This document shows positions 57,597 to 64,000 of a stretch of DNA of 64,000 nt, piece after piece. Position 1 is the stretch's first letter, and each line of letters begins with the position of its first letter. Both the position numbers and the translations under genes were made by a program. The stretch spans positions 381,290 through 445,289 of the forward strand of contig NZ_JBHSFQ010000001.1 in NCBI RefSeq assembly GCF_042653925.1, in the 5' to 3' direction. The notes below the pieces were generated by a model that was not told the origin of the DNA, did not search any database, and saw only the letters and a list, made by a program, of their open reading frames with translations. Source of the stretch: Nocardiopsis_B mangrovi. Lineage in GTDB: Bacteria; Actinomycetota; Actinomycetes; Streptosporangiales; Streptosporangiaceae.

Positions 57597-57862
57597 CTGT
57601 GAATTCCCCTTCCAGGTGGCCCGGCTCCCTGCCCGGCCGCAGCCCCCTCGGCCCGCGTCCCGACCCTCCAGGCCCGGAACTCCGTGGGTGCCATCGCGTC
57701 ATCTGACCCGGAAAGAAGGCGAATAACGCTGCGAATTCCGTTGGATACCCAAAGTAATATTTGTCCGCGTCGGAGTTTCCATTGGCCGCGCGCGGACACG
57801 GCCCGGGGGCACGGACCGGACGCGTGGTCCCGCTTCAGGGCCGGCGGGCCCGCCGGCCGGCC

Positions 57863-58753
57863 TCAGTAGCCGCCGTCGGCGCGGCGCAGGTGCACGACGT
57901 CCCCGGCGCTCAGCGGCTCCTCGCCCTCGGCGCCGCGGACCGTCAGGCGGCCGCCGGAGTCGACCCCGGTCGCCTCGCCCTCCAGGACGCGGCCGCCCGG
58001 CAGGTGCGCGCGCACCCGGCGGCCGATCGTGGCGCACCGGCCGCGGTACTCGCCGGCCAGCCCGCTGGCCTCGGCGTCGCCGCCGTTGCGCTGCCAGGCG
58101 TCGAACCGCTCGGCGAGCCCCCGCAGGACCGCGCGCAGCAGGGGATCGCGGTCGGTGCAGGCCGCCTCTTCGACGGCCAGGGAGGTCGCGGTCTCCACGG
58201 GCAGTTCGGCGCGGGTCTGCGCGACGTTGAGGCCCATTCCGACGACCACGCCCGGGCGCTCGCCGGTGAAGGCCGCCTCCGACAGGATCCCGGCGAGCTT
58301 GCGGTCGGGACGGCCGTCACCCGTGCGCGTGAGCACGTCGTTGGGCCATTTCAGGCCGGCGGGGACCTCCGCGATCCGCTCGACCGCCGACACCGCGGCG
58401 ACCCCCATGAGCAGCGGCAGCCAGCCCAGGCGGTCGACGGGGACCTCCGGGCGCAGCAGCACCGAGAAGGTCAGCGCCGCGCGCGGCGGGGTGTGGAAGG
58501 AGCGGTCCAGCCGCCCGCGGCCGGCGGTCTGGTGGTCGGTGACCAGGACCGTGCCGCCGGGCGCGCCCGCGCGCGCGCGCCCGATGAGCTCGCTGTTGGT
58601 CGACGGGAGCGCGGGAACGACCTCGATCGCGCTCCAGAGCCCCCCGGGGCGCACGAGGGCCCGCTCCAGCGCTCCCGCGCGCAGCGGGGGCCGGTCAAGG
58701 TCGGTGTAGGGGGACGCGGCGGAGGAGGACGGGTCGGACGCCATGGGCACCAT
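57863..58753 (-). CDS. birA: biotin--[acetyl-CoA-carboxylase] ligase
   Basis: A 296-residue protein from ATG 58753; ATG 58744 is possible. The biotinoyl-AMP-binding motif is TAGRGRLDRSFHTPP, followed by LKWPNDVL, RKLAGILSEAAF and GVVVGMGLNVAQTR. The C-terminal SH3-like domain has CATIGRRVRAHLPGGRVLEGEATGVD. There is no N-terminal helix-turn-helix, so it is a mono-functional ligase without repressor function. It attaches biotin to the carrier domain of acyl-CoA carboxylase alpha subunits; such a subunit is encoded at the right edge. It lies 17 bp below ppc on the same strand. Confidence 0.93.
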   Translation of the reverse strand: MVPMASDPSSSAASPYTDLDRPPLRAGALERALVRPGGLWSAIEVVPALPSTNSELIGRARAGAPGGTVLVTDHQTAGRGRLDRSFHTPPRAALTFSVLLRPEVPVDRLGWLPLLMGVAAVSAVERIAEVPAGLKWPNDVLTRTGDGRPDRKLAGILSEAAFTGERPGVVVGMGLNVAQTRAELPVETATSLAVEEAACTDRDPLLRAVLRGLAERFDAWQRNGGDAEASGLAGEYRGRCATIGRRVRAHLPGGRVLEGEATGVDSGGRLTVRGAEGEEPLSAGDVVHLRRADGGY

Positions 58754-58770
58754 TCAACCGTGCGCGCGCG

Positions 58771-61413
58771 TCAGCCCGTGTTCTGCAACCCGGCGGCCAC
58801 GCCGTTGACCGACAGGAGCAGCAGCCGCTCCAGGTGGCGCTGGTCGTCCTCCGACAGCTCCTCGGCTTCCGGCCCGCGCAGCGCCTCCAGCGCACGCAGC
58901 TGGAGGTGCGACAGCGCGTCGACATAGGGGTTGCGCAGGTCGACCGCCCGGGAGAGCACCCGCCGGTTCTCCAGCAGGCGGCGGTGGCCGGTGACCTTGA
59001 GGACGAGGTCGCGGGTGAGGTCGTATTCGGCGAGCACCAGCTCCGTCAGCTCGGGCCGGCCGCCCAGGGCCAGGTAGCGCTCCGCGATGGACCGGTCGGC
59101 CTTGGCCAGGCTCATCTCGGCGTTGTCCAGCAGGGAGGAGAACAGCGGCCACTCCTCATAGGCGGACTGGAGCGCCCCGATGTCGTCGACGGCGGCCAGG
59201 CCCGTGCCCAGCCCGAACCAGCCCGGCAGGTTCACCCGGGTCTGGGTCCAGGCGAACACCCACGGGATGGCGCGCAGGTCGGACAGGCCCTTGGCCGCGC
59301 CGCGCCGCGAGGGGCGCGAGCCCAGGCGCAGGTCGCCCAGCTCCTCCAGGGGGCTGACCCGGGAGAACCACTCGGCGAAGCCCTCGGTGTCGATGAGGGA
59401 GCGGTAGGCCGTGTGCGCGGCCTCGGCGACACCGTCGGCCAGGGCGCGGTGGGCCGTCGACGCCGCGCGGGCGCGGTCCTGGACGTCCCGGGTGGAGGCC
59501 ATGAGCACCGCGTGGCCGACCTGCTCGATGTGGCGGTGGGCGATGGCGCGCTGGCCGTAGCGGGCGAAGATGACCTCGCCCTGCTCGGTCACCTTGAACC
59601 GGCCCGCCACCGACCCGGGGGCCTGGGCGAGCAGCGCGCGGCTGGCGGGCCCGCCGCCGCGGCCCAGCGAGCCGCCGCGGCCGTGGAAGAGGGTGAGGGT
59701 GACACCGTTGCGCTCGGCCCACTCCGCGAGCTGCGCCTGCGCGTCGTAGAGCCGCAGGGTGGCGCTCACGGGCCCGACGTCCTTGGCGGAGTCGCTGTAG
59801 CCGAGCATGACCTCCAGGCGCCCGCCCGACCGCTCCAGGCGCGCGCGCACCCCGGGCAGCTCCAGCATGCCGTCGAGGACGGTGGGCGAGGCTTCGAGGT
59901 CGGCGCCGGTCTCGAACAGCGGGATGACGTCGAGCACGGGAGCCTTGCCCGCGGGCAGCGCGTGGCCGGCCAGCTCGTGGACCGCGGCGATGTCCTCAGC
60001 GGAGCGGGTGAAGCTGACGATGTAGCGGCGGCAGGCGTCGACCCCGAACCGCTCCTGGATCCAGGCGACCACGCGCAGCGTGGCCAGGACCTCCCGGGTC
60101 CGCTCCGAGGGCTCCTCGCCGGCGCGCAACTCGCGCAGCGCTTCGGCGTGCACCTCGCTGTGCTGGCGGATCTCCAGTTCGGCCAGGTGGAAGCCGAACG
60201 TCTCGGCCTGCCAGACGAGGTGCTGGAGCTCCCCGTTGGCCTGGCGGCCCGCTCCGGCCTCGGCCAGGGAGCGCTGCACCACGCGGAGGTCGGCGAGGAA
60301 GGCGTCGGGGCCGGGGTAGGCGAGGTCGGCGTCGCGGTCGCGGGTGGCGCGCAGCCGTTCGGCGGCGAACAGCAGGAGCTGGCGGTGCGGCTCGTTCGGC
60401 GAGCGCTTGGCGATCCGGGCCATCACCCGCGGGTAGCCGGCCTCGTTGGCGGCGAGGGTGGCGGCGAGCTCCCCGCTGGCCGGGGTGAGGTTGGCGTAGG
60501 CGGTCAGGGTGCGCCCGATGCGGCCGCACGCGTTCTCCAGGGCGTGCAGCACGTGCTCGGACTGGATGGAGATCGCCTCGCGGGTGACCTCGTGGGTGAC
60601 GAACGGGTTGCCGTCGCGGTCGCCGCCGATCCAGCTGCCGTAGCGGACGAACGCGGGCGCGCGGGCCGGCTCGCGGCCGGTGCCCTCGGGGTCGATGGCG
60701 GCGTCCAGGGACCGGTAGATCTCCGGGACGACCCGGAAGATGGTCTCGTCGAAGGCCGCCAGCGCGGTGCGGACCTCGTCGAGCGGGTCGAGCCGGGTGT
60801 AGCGCAGCTGCGAGGTGCGCCAGAGGAGGTCGATCTCCTCCAGGAGGCGGCGCCGGGCCTCGGCCTCGACCGAGCTGCCGGGGTGGGCCTCGCGGTAGCG
60901 CTCCAGGTGCCCGCTGATGCGCAGGATGGAGGTCGACACCGCGCGGCGCCGCGCCTCGGTCGGGTGCGCGGTGAGGACGGGGTGGAACTCCATGCCGTCG
61001 ACGAACTCGCGCAGCCGGTCCTCGCCGCCGGTCTCGCGGATGTGGCGCACGGCCGCGGCCAGCGACTCGCGCGGCGGGTGGGCGGCGTCGTCGCGCTCGC
61101 GCAGGGCCCGCATGCGCTGGTGCTCCTCGGCCAGGTTGGCCAGGTGGAAGTACACGGTGAACGCCCGCGCCACCTGCTTGGCCCGTTCGAGGGGCCACGA
61201 GGCGACGAGACCGGTGATCTCATCGCCGGAGACCGAACCGTCCCGCGCGCCGATGACGGCCCGCCGCAGCCGCTCGACGTCGGCGAGCAGGTCCTCGCCG
61301 CCGCTCTCGGCCAGGACGGTGCCGAGCATCTCCCCGAGGAGCCGCACGTCGCCGCGCAACCGGTCGGGGACCTCCTGGCGGGCACTGTCGCGTTCCGCGC
61401 TAACCGCTGTCAT
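58771..61413 (-). CDS. ppc: phosphoenolpyruvate carboxylase
   Basis: An 880-residue protein from ATG 61413; the frame upstream to 61488 is not used. Active-site blocks are the catalytic His region FHPVLTAHPTEARRR, then GSWIGGDRDGNPFVT, VMLGYSDSAKDVG, FHGRGGSLGRGGGPASRALLAQ and LPGWFGLGTGL. The terminal QNTG binds the effector or active site. It converts PEP and bicarbonate to oxaloacetate, an anaplerotic step. TAGGCT (61426-61421 on the minus strand) ends 7 nt before the ATG, so the mRNA may be leaderless. birA follows immediately. Confidence 0.96.
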   Translation of the reverse strand: MTAVSAERDSARQEVPDRLRGDVRLLGEMLGTVLAESGGEDLLADVERLRRAVIGARDGSVSGDEITGLVASWPLERAKQVARAFTVYFHLANLAEEHQRMRALRERDDAAHPPRESLAAAVRHIRETGGEDRLREFVDGMEFHPVLTAHPTEARRRAVSTSILRISGHLERYREAHPGSSVEAEARRRLLEEIDLLWRTSQLRYTRLDPLDEVRTALAAFDETIFRVVPEIYRSLDAAIDPEGTGREPARAPAFVRYGSWIGGDRDGNPFVTHEVTREAISIQSEHVLHALENACGRIGRTLTAYANLTPASGELAATLAANEAGYPRVMARIAKRSPNEPHRQLLLFAAERLRATRDRDADLAYPGPDAFLADLRVVQRSLAEAGAGRQANGELQHLVWQAETFGFHLAELEIRQHSEVHAEALRELRAGEEPSERTREVLATLRVVAWIQERFGVDACRRYIVSFTRSAEDIAAVHELAGHALPAGKAPVLDVIPLFETGADLEASPTVLDGMLELPGVRARLERSGGRLEVMLGYSDSAKDVGPVSATLRLYDAQAQLAEWAERNGVTLTLFHGRGGSLGRGGGPASRALLAQAPGSVAGRFKVTEQGEVIFARYGQRAIAHRHIEQVGHAVLMASTRDVQDRARAASTAHRALADGVAEAAHTAYRSLIDTEGFAEWFSRVSPLEELGDLRLGSRPSRRGAAKGLSDLRAIPWVFAWTQTRVNLPGWFGLGTGLAAVDDIGALQSAYEEWPLFSSLLDNAEMSLAKADRSIAERYLALGGRPELTELVLAEYDLTRDLVLKVTGHRRLLENRRVLSRAVDLRNPYVDALSHLQLRALEALRGPEAEELSEDDQRHLERLLLLSVNGVAAGLQNTG

Positions 61414-61420
61414 GGGCCCG

Positions 61421-61426
61421 AGCCTA
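61421..61426 (-). promoter_or_regulatory. -10 element of a probable leaderless ppc promoter
   Basis: The minus strand reads TAGGCT, then 7 nt, then ATG 61413. There is no Shine-Dalgarno before the ATG, and no obvious -35 is seen. Confidence 0.45.
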
Positions 61427-61625
61427 CCGAGATTGGTATGAACCTCTGGGCAACGGGGGCGTCCCAAGGGGTGTCGGAACGGTGGCACAGAGACCTGGCC
61501 ACCGGTCCGGGGAGCACCCCGCCATGCCCCCTACCGGAGTGCGGGCGGGCCGGTCCCGAGCGGGTGCGCGCCCCCTTAATCCGGAGAAGGCGGGGTCGCC
61601 CGCCGTGCGGGACGACCGGCGCGAC

Positions 61626-61631
61626 TATCGT
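61626..61631 (+). promoter_or_regulatory. -10 element upstream of the acyl-CoA carboxylase beta gene
   Basis: TATCGT ends 8 nt before ATG 61640. The GAGG between them is too close to the codon to act as a normal Shine-Dalgarno, so leaderless initiation is likely. No -35 is clear. Confidence 0.4.
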
Positions 61632-61639
61632 GAGGCGGT

Positions 61640-63244
61640 ATGGCGACAGAAGCCCCTGAACCGCTTCCAGCAGCGGAGATCGACATCCACACGACCGCGG
61701 GCAAACTCGCCGACCTCCAGCGGCGCCGCTACGAGGCGGTCCACGCCGGGTCCCAGCGGGCGATCGAGAAACAGCACGCCAAGGGCAAGATGACCGCCCG
61801 GGAGCGCATCGACGCCCTCCTCGACCCCGGGTCGTTCGTCGAGTTCAACGCTCTGGCCCGGCACCGCTCGTCGAGTTTCGGCCTGGACGCCAACCGGCCC
61901 TACGGCGACGGCGTCGTCACCGGCCACGGCACGGTCGACGGCCGGCCGGTCGCGGTCTTCAGCCAGGACGTCACCGTCTTCGGCGGCTCCCTCGGCGAGG
62001 TCTACGGCGAGAAGATCGTCAAGGTCCTCGACCACGCGCTCGACACCGGCTGCCCCGTCGTGGGCATCAACGAGGGCGGCGGCGCGCGGATCCAGGAGGG
62101 CGTGGCCGCCCTGGGGCTCTACGGCGAGATCTTCCGGCGCAACGTGCACGCCTCCGGCGTGATCCCGCAGATCTCGCTGATCATGGGGGCGGCGGCGGGC
62201 GGGCACGTCTACTCGCCCGCGCTCACCGACTTCATCGTCATGGTCGACCAGACCTCGCAGATGTTCATCACCGGCCCCGACGTCATCAAGACCGTCACCG
62301 GCGAGGACGTCTCCATGGAGGAGCTGGGCGGGGCGCGCACCCACAACGCCACCTCGGGCGTGGCCCACTACATGGGCGCCGACGAGCAGGACGCGCTCGA
62401 CTACGTGCGCGAACTGCTGTCCTACCTGCCTTCCAACAACATGGAGGACCCGCCGGCCGAGGCCGCCGAGCCCGGCCACGAGGTGACCGACGCCGACCTC
62501 GAACTCGACGCCTTCATCCCGGACTCCGCCAACCAGCCCTACGACATGCACGACGTCATCGGGCACGTGCTGGACGACGGGGAGTTCCTGGAGGTCCAGG
62601 CCCGGTTCGCGACCAACATGATCGTCGGCTACGGCCGCGTCGAGGGCCGCCCCGTGGGCGTGGTCGCCAACCAGCCGATGAGCTTCGCCGGGTGCCTGGA
62701 CATCGACGCCTCCGAAAAGGCCGCCAGGTTCGTGCGCACCTGCGACGCCTTCAACATCCCCGTTCTGACCTTCGTGGACGTCCCCGGCTTCCTCCCGGGC
62801 ACCGACCAGGAGTGGAACGGCATCATCCGCCGCGGCGCCAAGCTGATCTACGCCTACTCCGAGGCCACGGTCCCGCTGATCACCGTCATCACCCGCAAGG
62901 CGTTCGGCGGCGCCTACGACGTCATGGGGTCCAAGCACCTCGGCGCCGACATCAACCTCGCCTGGCCGACCGCGCAGATCGCGGTCATGGGCGCCCAGGG
63001 CGCGGTCAACATCCTGCACCGGCGCACGCTGGCCGCGGCCGACGACGTCGAGGACGAGCGCGCCCGGCTGATCCAGGAGTACGAGGACACGCTCCTCAAC
63101 CCCTACCTCGCGGCCGAACGGGGCTATGTCGACGGCGTGATCCTGCCGTCGGAGACCCGGGTCGCGGTCGCCAAGGCGCTGCGGTCGCTCCGCGACAAGC
63201 GGCGGCGGCTTCCTCCCAAGAAGCACGGGAACATTCCACTGTGA
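61640..63244 (+). CDS. acyl-CoA carboxylase carboxyltransferase (beta) subunit
   Basis: A 534-residue protein of the PccB/AccD type. Blocks include KMTARERIDALLDPGSFVEF, GDGVVTGHGTVDGRPVAVF, CPVVGINEGGGARIQEGV, PQISLIMGAAAGGHVYSPALTDF, FITGPDVIKTVTGE, FVDVPGFLPGTDQEWNGIIRRGAKL, TVPLITVITRKAFGGAYDVMGSKHL and NLAWPTAQIAVMGAQGAVNI. These cover both acyl-CoA and carboxybiotin subsites. Substrate (acetyl- or propionyl-CoA) cannot be fixed here, though position 422-type discrimination could be tested by alignment. The epsilon and alpha subunit genes follow on the same strand. Confidence 0.93.
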   Translation: MATEAPEPLPAAEIDIHTTAGKLADLQRRRYEAVHAGSQRAIEKQHAKGKMTARERIDALLDPGSFVEFNALARHRSSSFGLDANRPYGDGVVTGHGTVDGRPVAVFSQDVTVFGGSLGEVYGEKIVKVLDHALDTGCPVVGINEGGGARIQEGVAALGLYGEIFRRNVHASGVIPQISLIMGAAAGGHVYSPALTDFIVMVDQTSQMFITGPDVIKTVTGEDVSMEELGGARTHNATSGVAHYMGADEQDALDYVRELLSYLPSNNMEDPPAEAAEPGHEVTDADLELDAFIPDSANQPYDMHDVIGHVLDDGEFLEVQARFATNMIVGYGRVEGRPVGVVANQPMSFAGCLDIDASEKAARFVRTCDAFNIPVLTFVDVPGFLPGTDQEWNGIIRRGAKLIYAYSEATVPLITVITRKAFGGAYDVMGSKHLGADINLAWPTAQIAVMGAQGAVNILHRRTLAAADDVEDERARLIQEYEDTLLNPYLAAERGYVDGVILPSETRVAVAKALRSLRDKRRRLPPKKHGNIPL

Positions 63245-63298
63245 CCGCGTCCCACGACCGGCGCCGGGTGCCCGGCGGCGAGCGAAGGAGAGGAACCG

Positions 63299-63550
63299 AT
63301 GTCCGACGCGTCCGGTGAACGGCGGAGCCCCGCCCCGTTCCTGCGCCTGGTGCGCGGGCACCCCACACCCGAGGAGTCCGCCGCGCTGGTGGCCGTGCTG
63401 ACCGCCCGCGCCCGGGCCGCTCAGGCGGCGCGCGACGCCGAAGCCGCCGCGGCCGTCCCGCGCTCCGCCTGGCGCGACCGGCCGCGCCGGTCCGGCGGTC
63501 CGCTGCCGCGCGGCGGCGGCGCGTGGCGCCGCAGCTTCCGCCCCGGGTGA
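63299..63550 (+). CDS. acyl-CoA carboxylase epsilon subunit
   Basis: An 83-residue protein. PAPFLRLVRGHPTPEESAALVAVLTARARAA is the actinobacterial AccE/PccE signature (xRGxPTxEExAAL); the rest is basic and Trp/Arg/Gly-rich (SAWRDRPRRSGGPLPRGGGAW). AAGGAG precedes ATG 63299. Epsilon subunits bridge and stabilise the alpha-beta carboxylase complex and are specific to actinobacteria. Confidence 0.9.
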   Translation: MSDASGERRSPAPFLRLVRGHPTPEESAALVAVLTARARAAQAARDAEAAAAVPRSAWRDRPRRSGGPLPRGGGAWRRSFRPG

Positions 63551-63654
63551 GCCGCGCGGCGGCCCGGAGGGCGCGCCCCCTTCTGCATCACCCCTTTTCA
63601 GACCCCTCATGACCAGGTGCGGGACCTGCCGCAGTACCAGGAGGAATTTCGACC

Positions 63655-64000
63655 GTGCGCAAAGTTCTCATCGCCAACCGCGGCGAGATCGCGGTCCGGA
63701 TCGCACGCGCCTGCCGTGACGCGGGTCTGGGCAGCGTGGCGATCTACGCCGAACCCGACCTGGACGCGCTCCACGCGAAGGTCGCCGACGAGGCCTACGC
63801 CCTCGGCGGCCGGACGCCGGCCGACAGCTACCTCGACATCGGCAAGATCCTGGCCGTCGCCGCGGAGTCCGGCGCCGACGCCGTGCACCCCGGGTACGGG
63901 TTCCTCGCCGAGAACGCCGACTTCGCCCAGGCGGTGATCGACGCCGGGCTCACCTGGATCGGCCCGCCGCCGGACGCGATCCGCGCCCTCGGCGACAAGG
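63655..64000 (+). CDS. acyl-CoA carboxylase alpha subunit, biotin carboxylase N-terminus (partial)
   Basis: GTG 63655, 9 nt after CAGGAGGA, opens a frame that runs off the right edge after 115 codons. The start VRKVLIANRGEIAVRIARAC and the blocks VAIYAEPDLDALHAKVADEAY, SYLDIGKILAVAAESGADAVHPGYGFLAENADFA and LTWIGPPPDAIRALGDK are the biotin carboxylase N-terminal domain. The biotin-carrier domain should lie beyond the window. It completes the beta-epsilon-alpha order. Confidence 0.95.
   Translation, partial: MRKVLIANRGEIAVRIARACRDAGLGSVAIYAEPDLDALHAKVADEAYALGGRTPADSYLDIGKILAVAAESGADAVHPGYGFLAENADFAQAVIDAGLTWIGPPPDAIRALGDK

Overview
The window is a 64 kb piece of a very GC-rich actinobacterial chromosome, roughly 70-75% G+C judged by eye. 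Actinobacterial markers include S-(hydroxymethyl)mycothiol dehydrogenase, an acyl-CoA carboxylase epsilon subunit, an Scr1-type HTH/DUF397/anti-sigma-like trio, a 13E12-type (DUF222) HNH protein, a TIGR03089 protein, and many GTG starts and apparently leaderless genes. The gene content fits the Streptosporangiales, perhaps Nocardiopsaceae; this placement is inference. Two runs of N (28087-28182 and 42036-42134) are assembly gaps inside tandem repeats. I saw no tRNA, rRNA, CRISPR array or transposase.

Left part (1-10.3 kb). It holds a truncated FIST-domain gene; a MoxR/ChlI-type AAA+ ATPase with its VWA partner; a nucleoside hydrolase; an AT-richer, probably acquired, regulatory trio (ATP-binding protein, HTH, DUF397); a cystathionine gamma-synthase-type enzyme; and a DUF222-HNH nuclease whose promoter carries a LexA-type SOS box.

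Central part (11-45.8 kb). This is a large cell-envelope glycopolymer locus. It contains at least seven glycosyltransferases and a GT-C-like membrane protein, two LytR-CpsA-Psr (LCP) ligases, and a TagGH-type ABC exporter. Sugar and polyol precursor genes are a UDP-GlcNAc 2-epimerase, a UDP-ManNAc-type dehydrogenase, a UDP-glucose dehydrogenase, a LicC-like nucleotidyltransferase, a glycerol-1-phosphate-dehydrogenase-like enzyme, a CDP-alcohol phosphotransferase, DUF5941-type membrane proteins, an IspD/TarI-like cytidylyltransferase and a GDPD. A consistent reading is that WecB, WecC and Ugd supply uronic-acid sugars, the LicC/G1PDH/CDP-alcohol module supplies a phospho-polyol, the glycosyltransferases assemble the chain, TagGH exports it and the LCP proteins attach it to peptidoglycan. 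Four unrelated tandem-repeat families sit between genes here. One of them reiterates a ribosome-binding site and start codon as an array of 12-codon mini-ORFs.

Right part (46-64 kb). It contains a CoA-binding protein; a DUF2975/XRE pair with an AT-rich operator-promoter; purE and purK; a GtrA protein; an OmpR-type two-component system; the mycothiol-dependent formaldehyde detoxification pair; a class III nucleotide cyclase; three small secreted proteins, two of them paralogous; birA; ppc; and acyl-CoA carboxylase genes (beta, epsilon and the start of the biotinylated alpha subunit). BirA biotinylates the alpha subunit, and PPC is another HCO3-using carboxylase, so this end forms a carboxylation neighbourhood.
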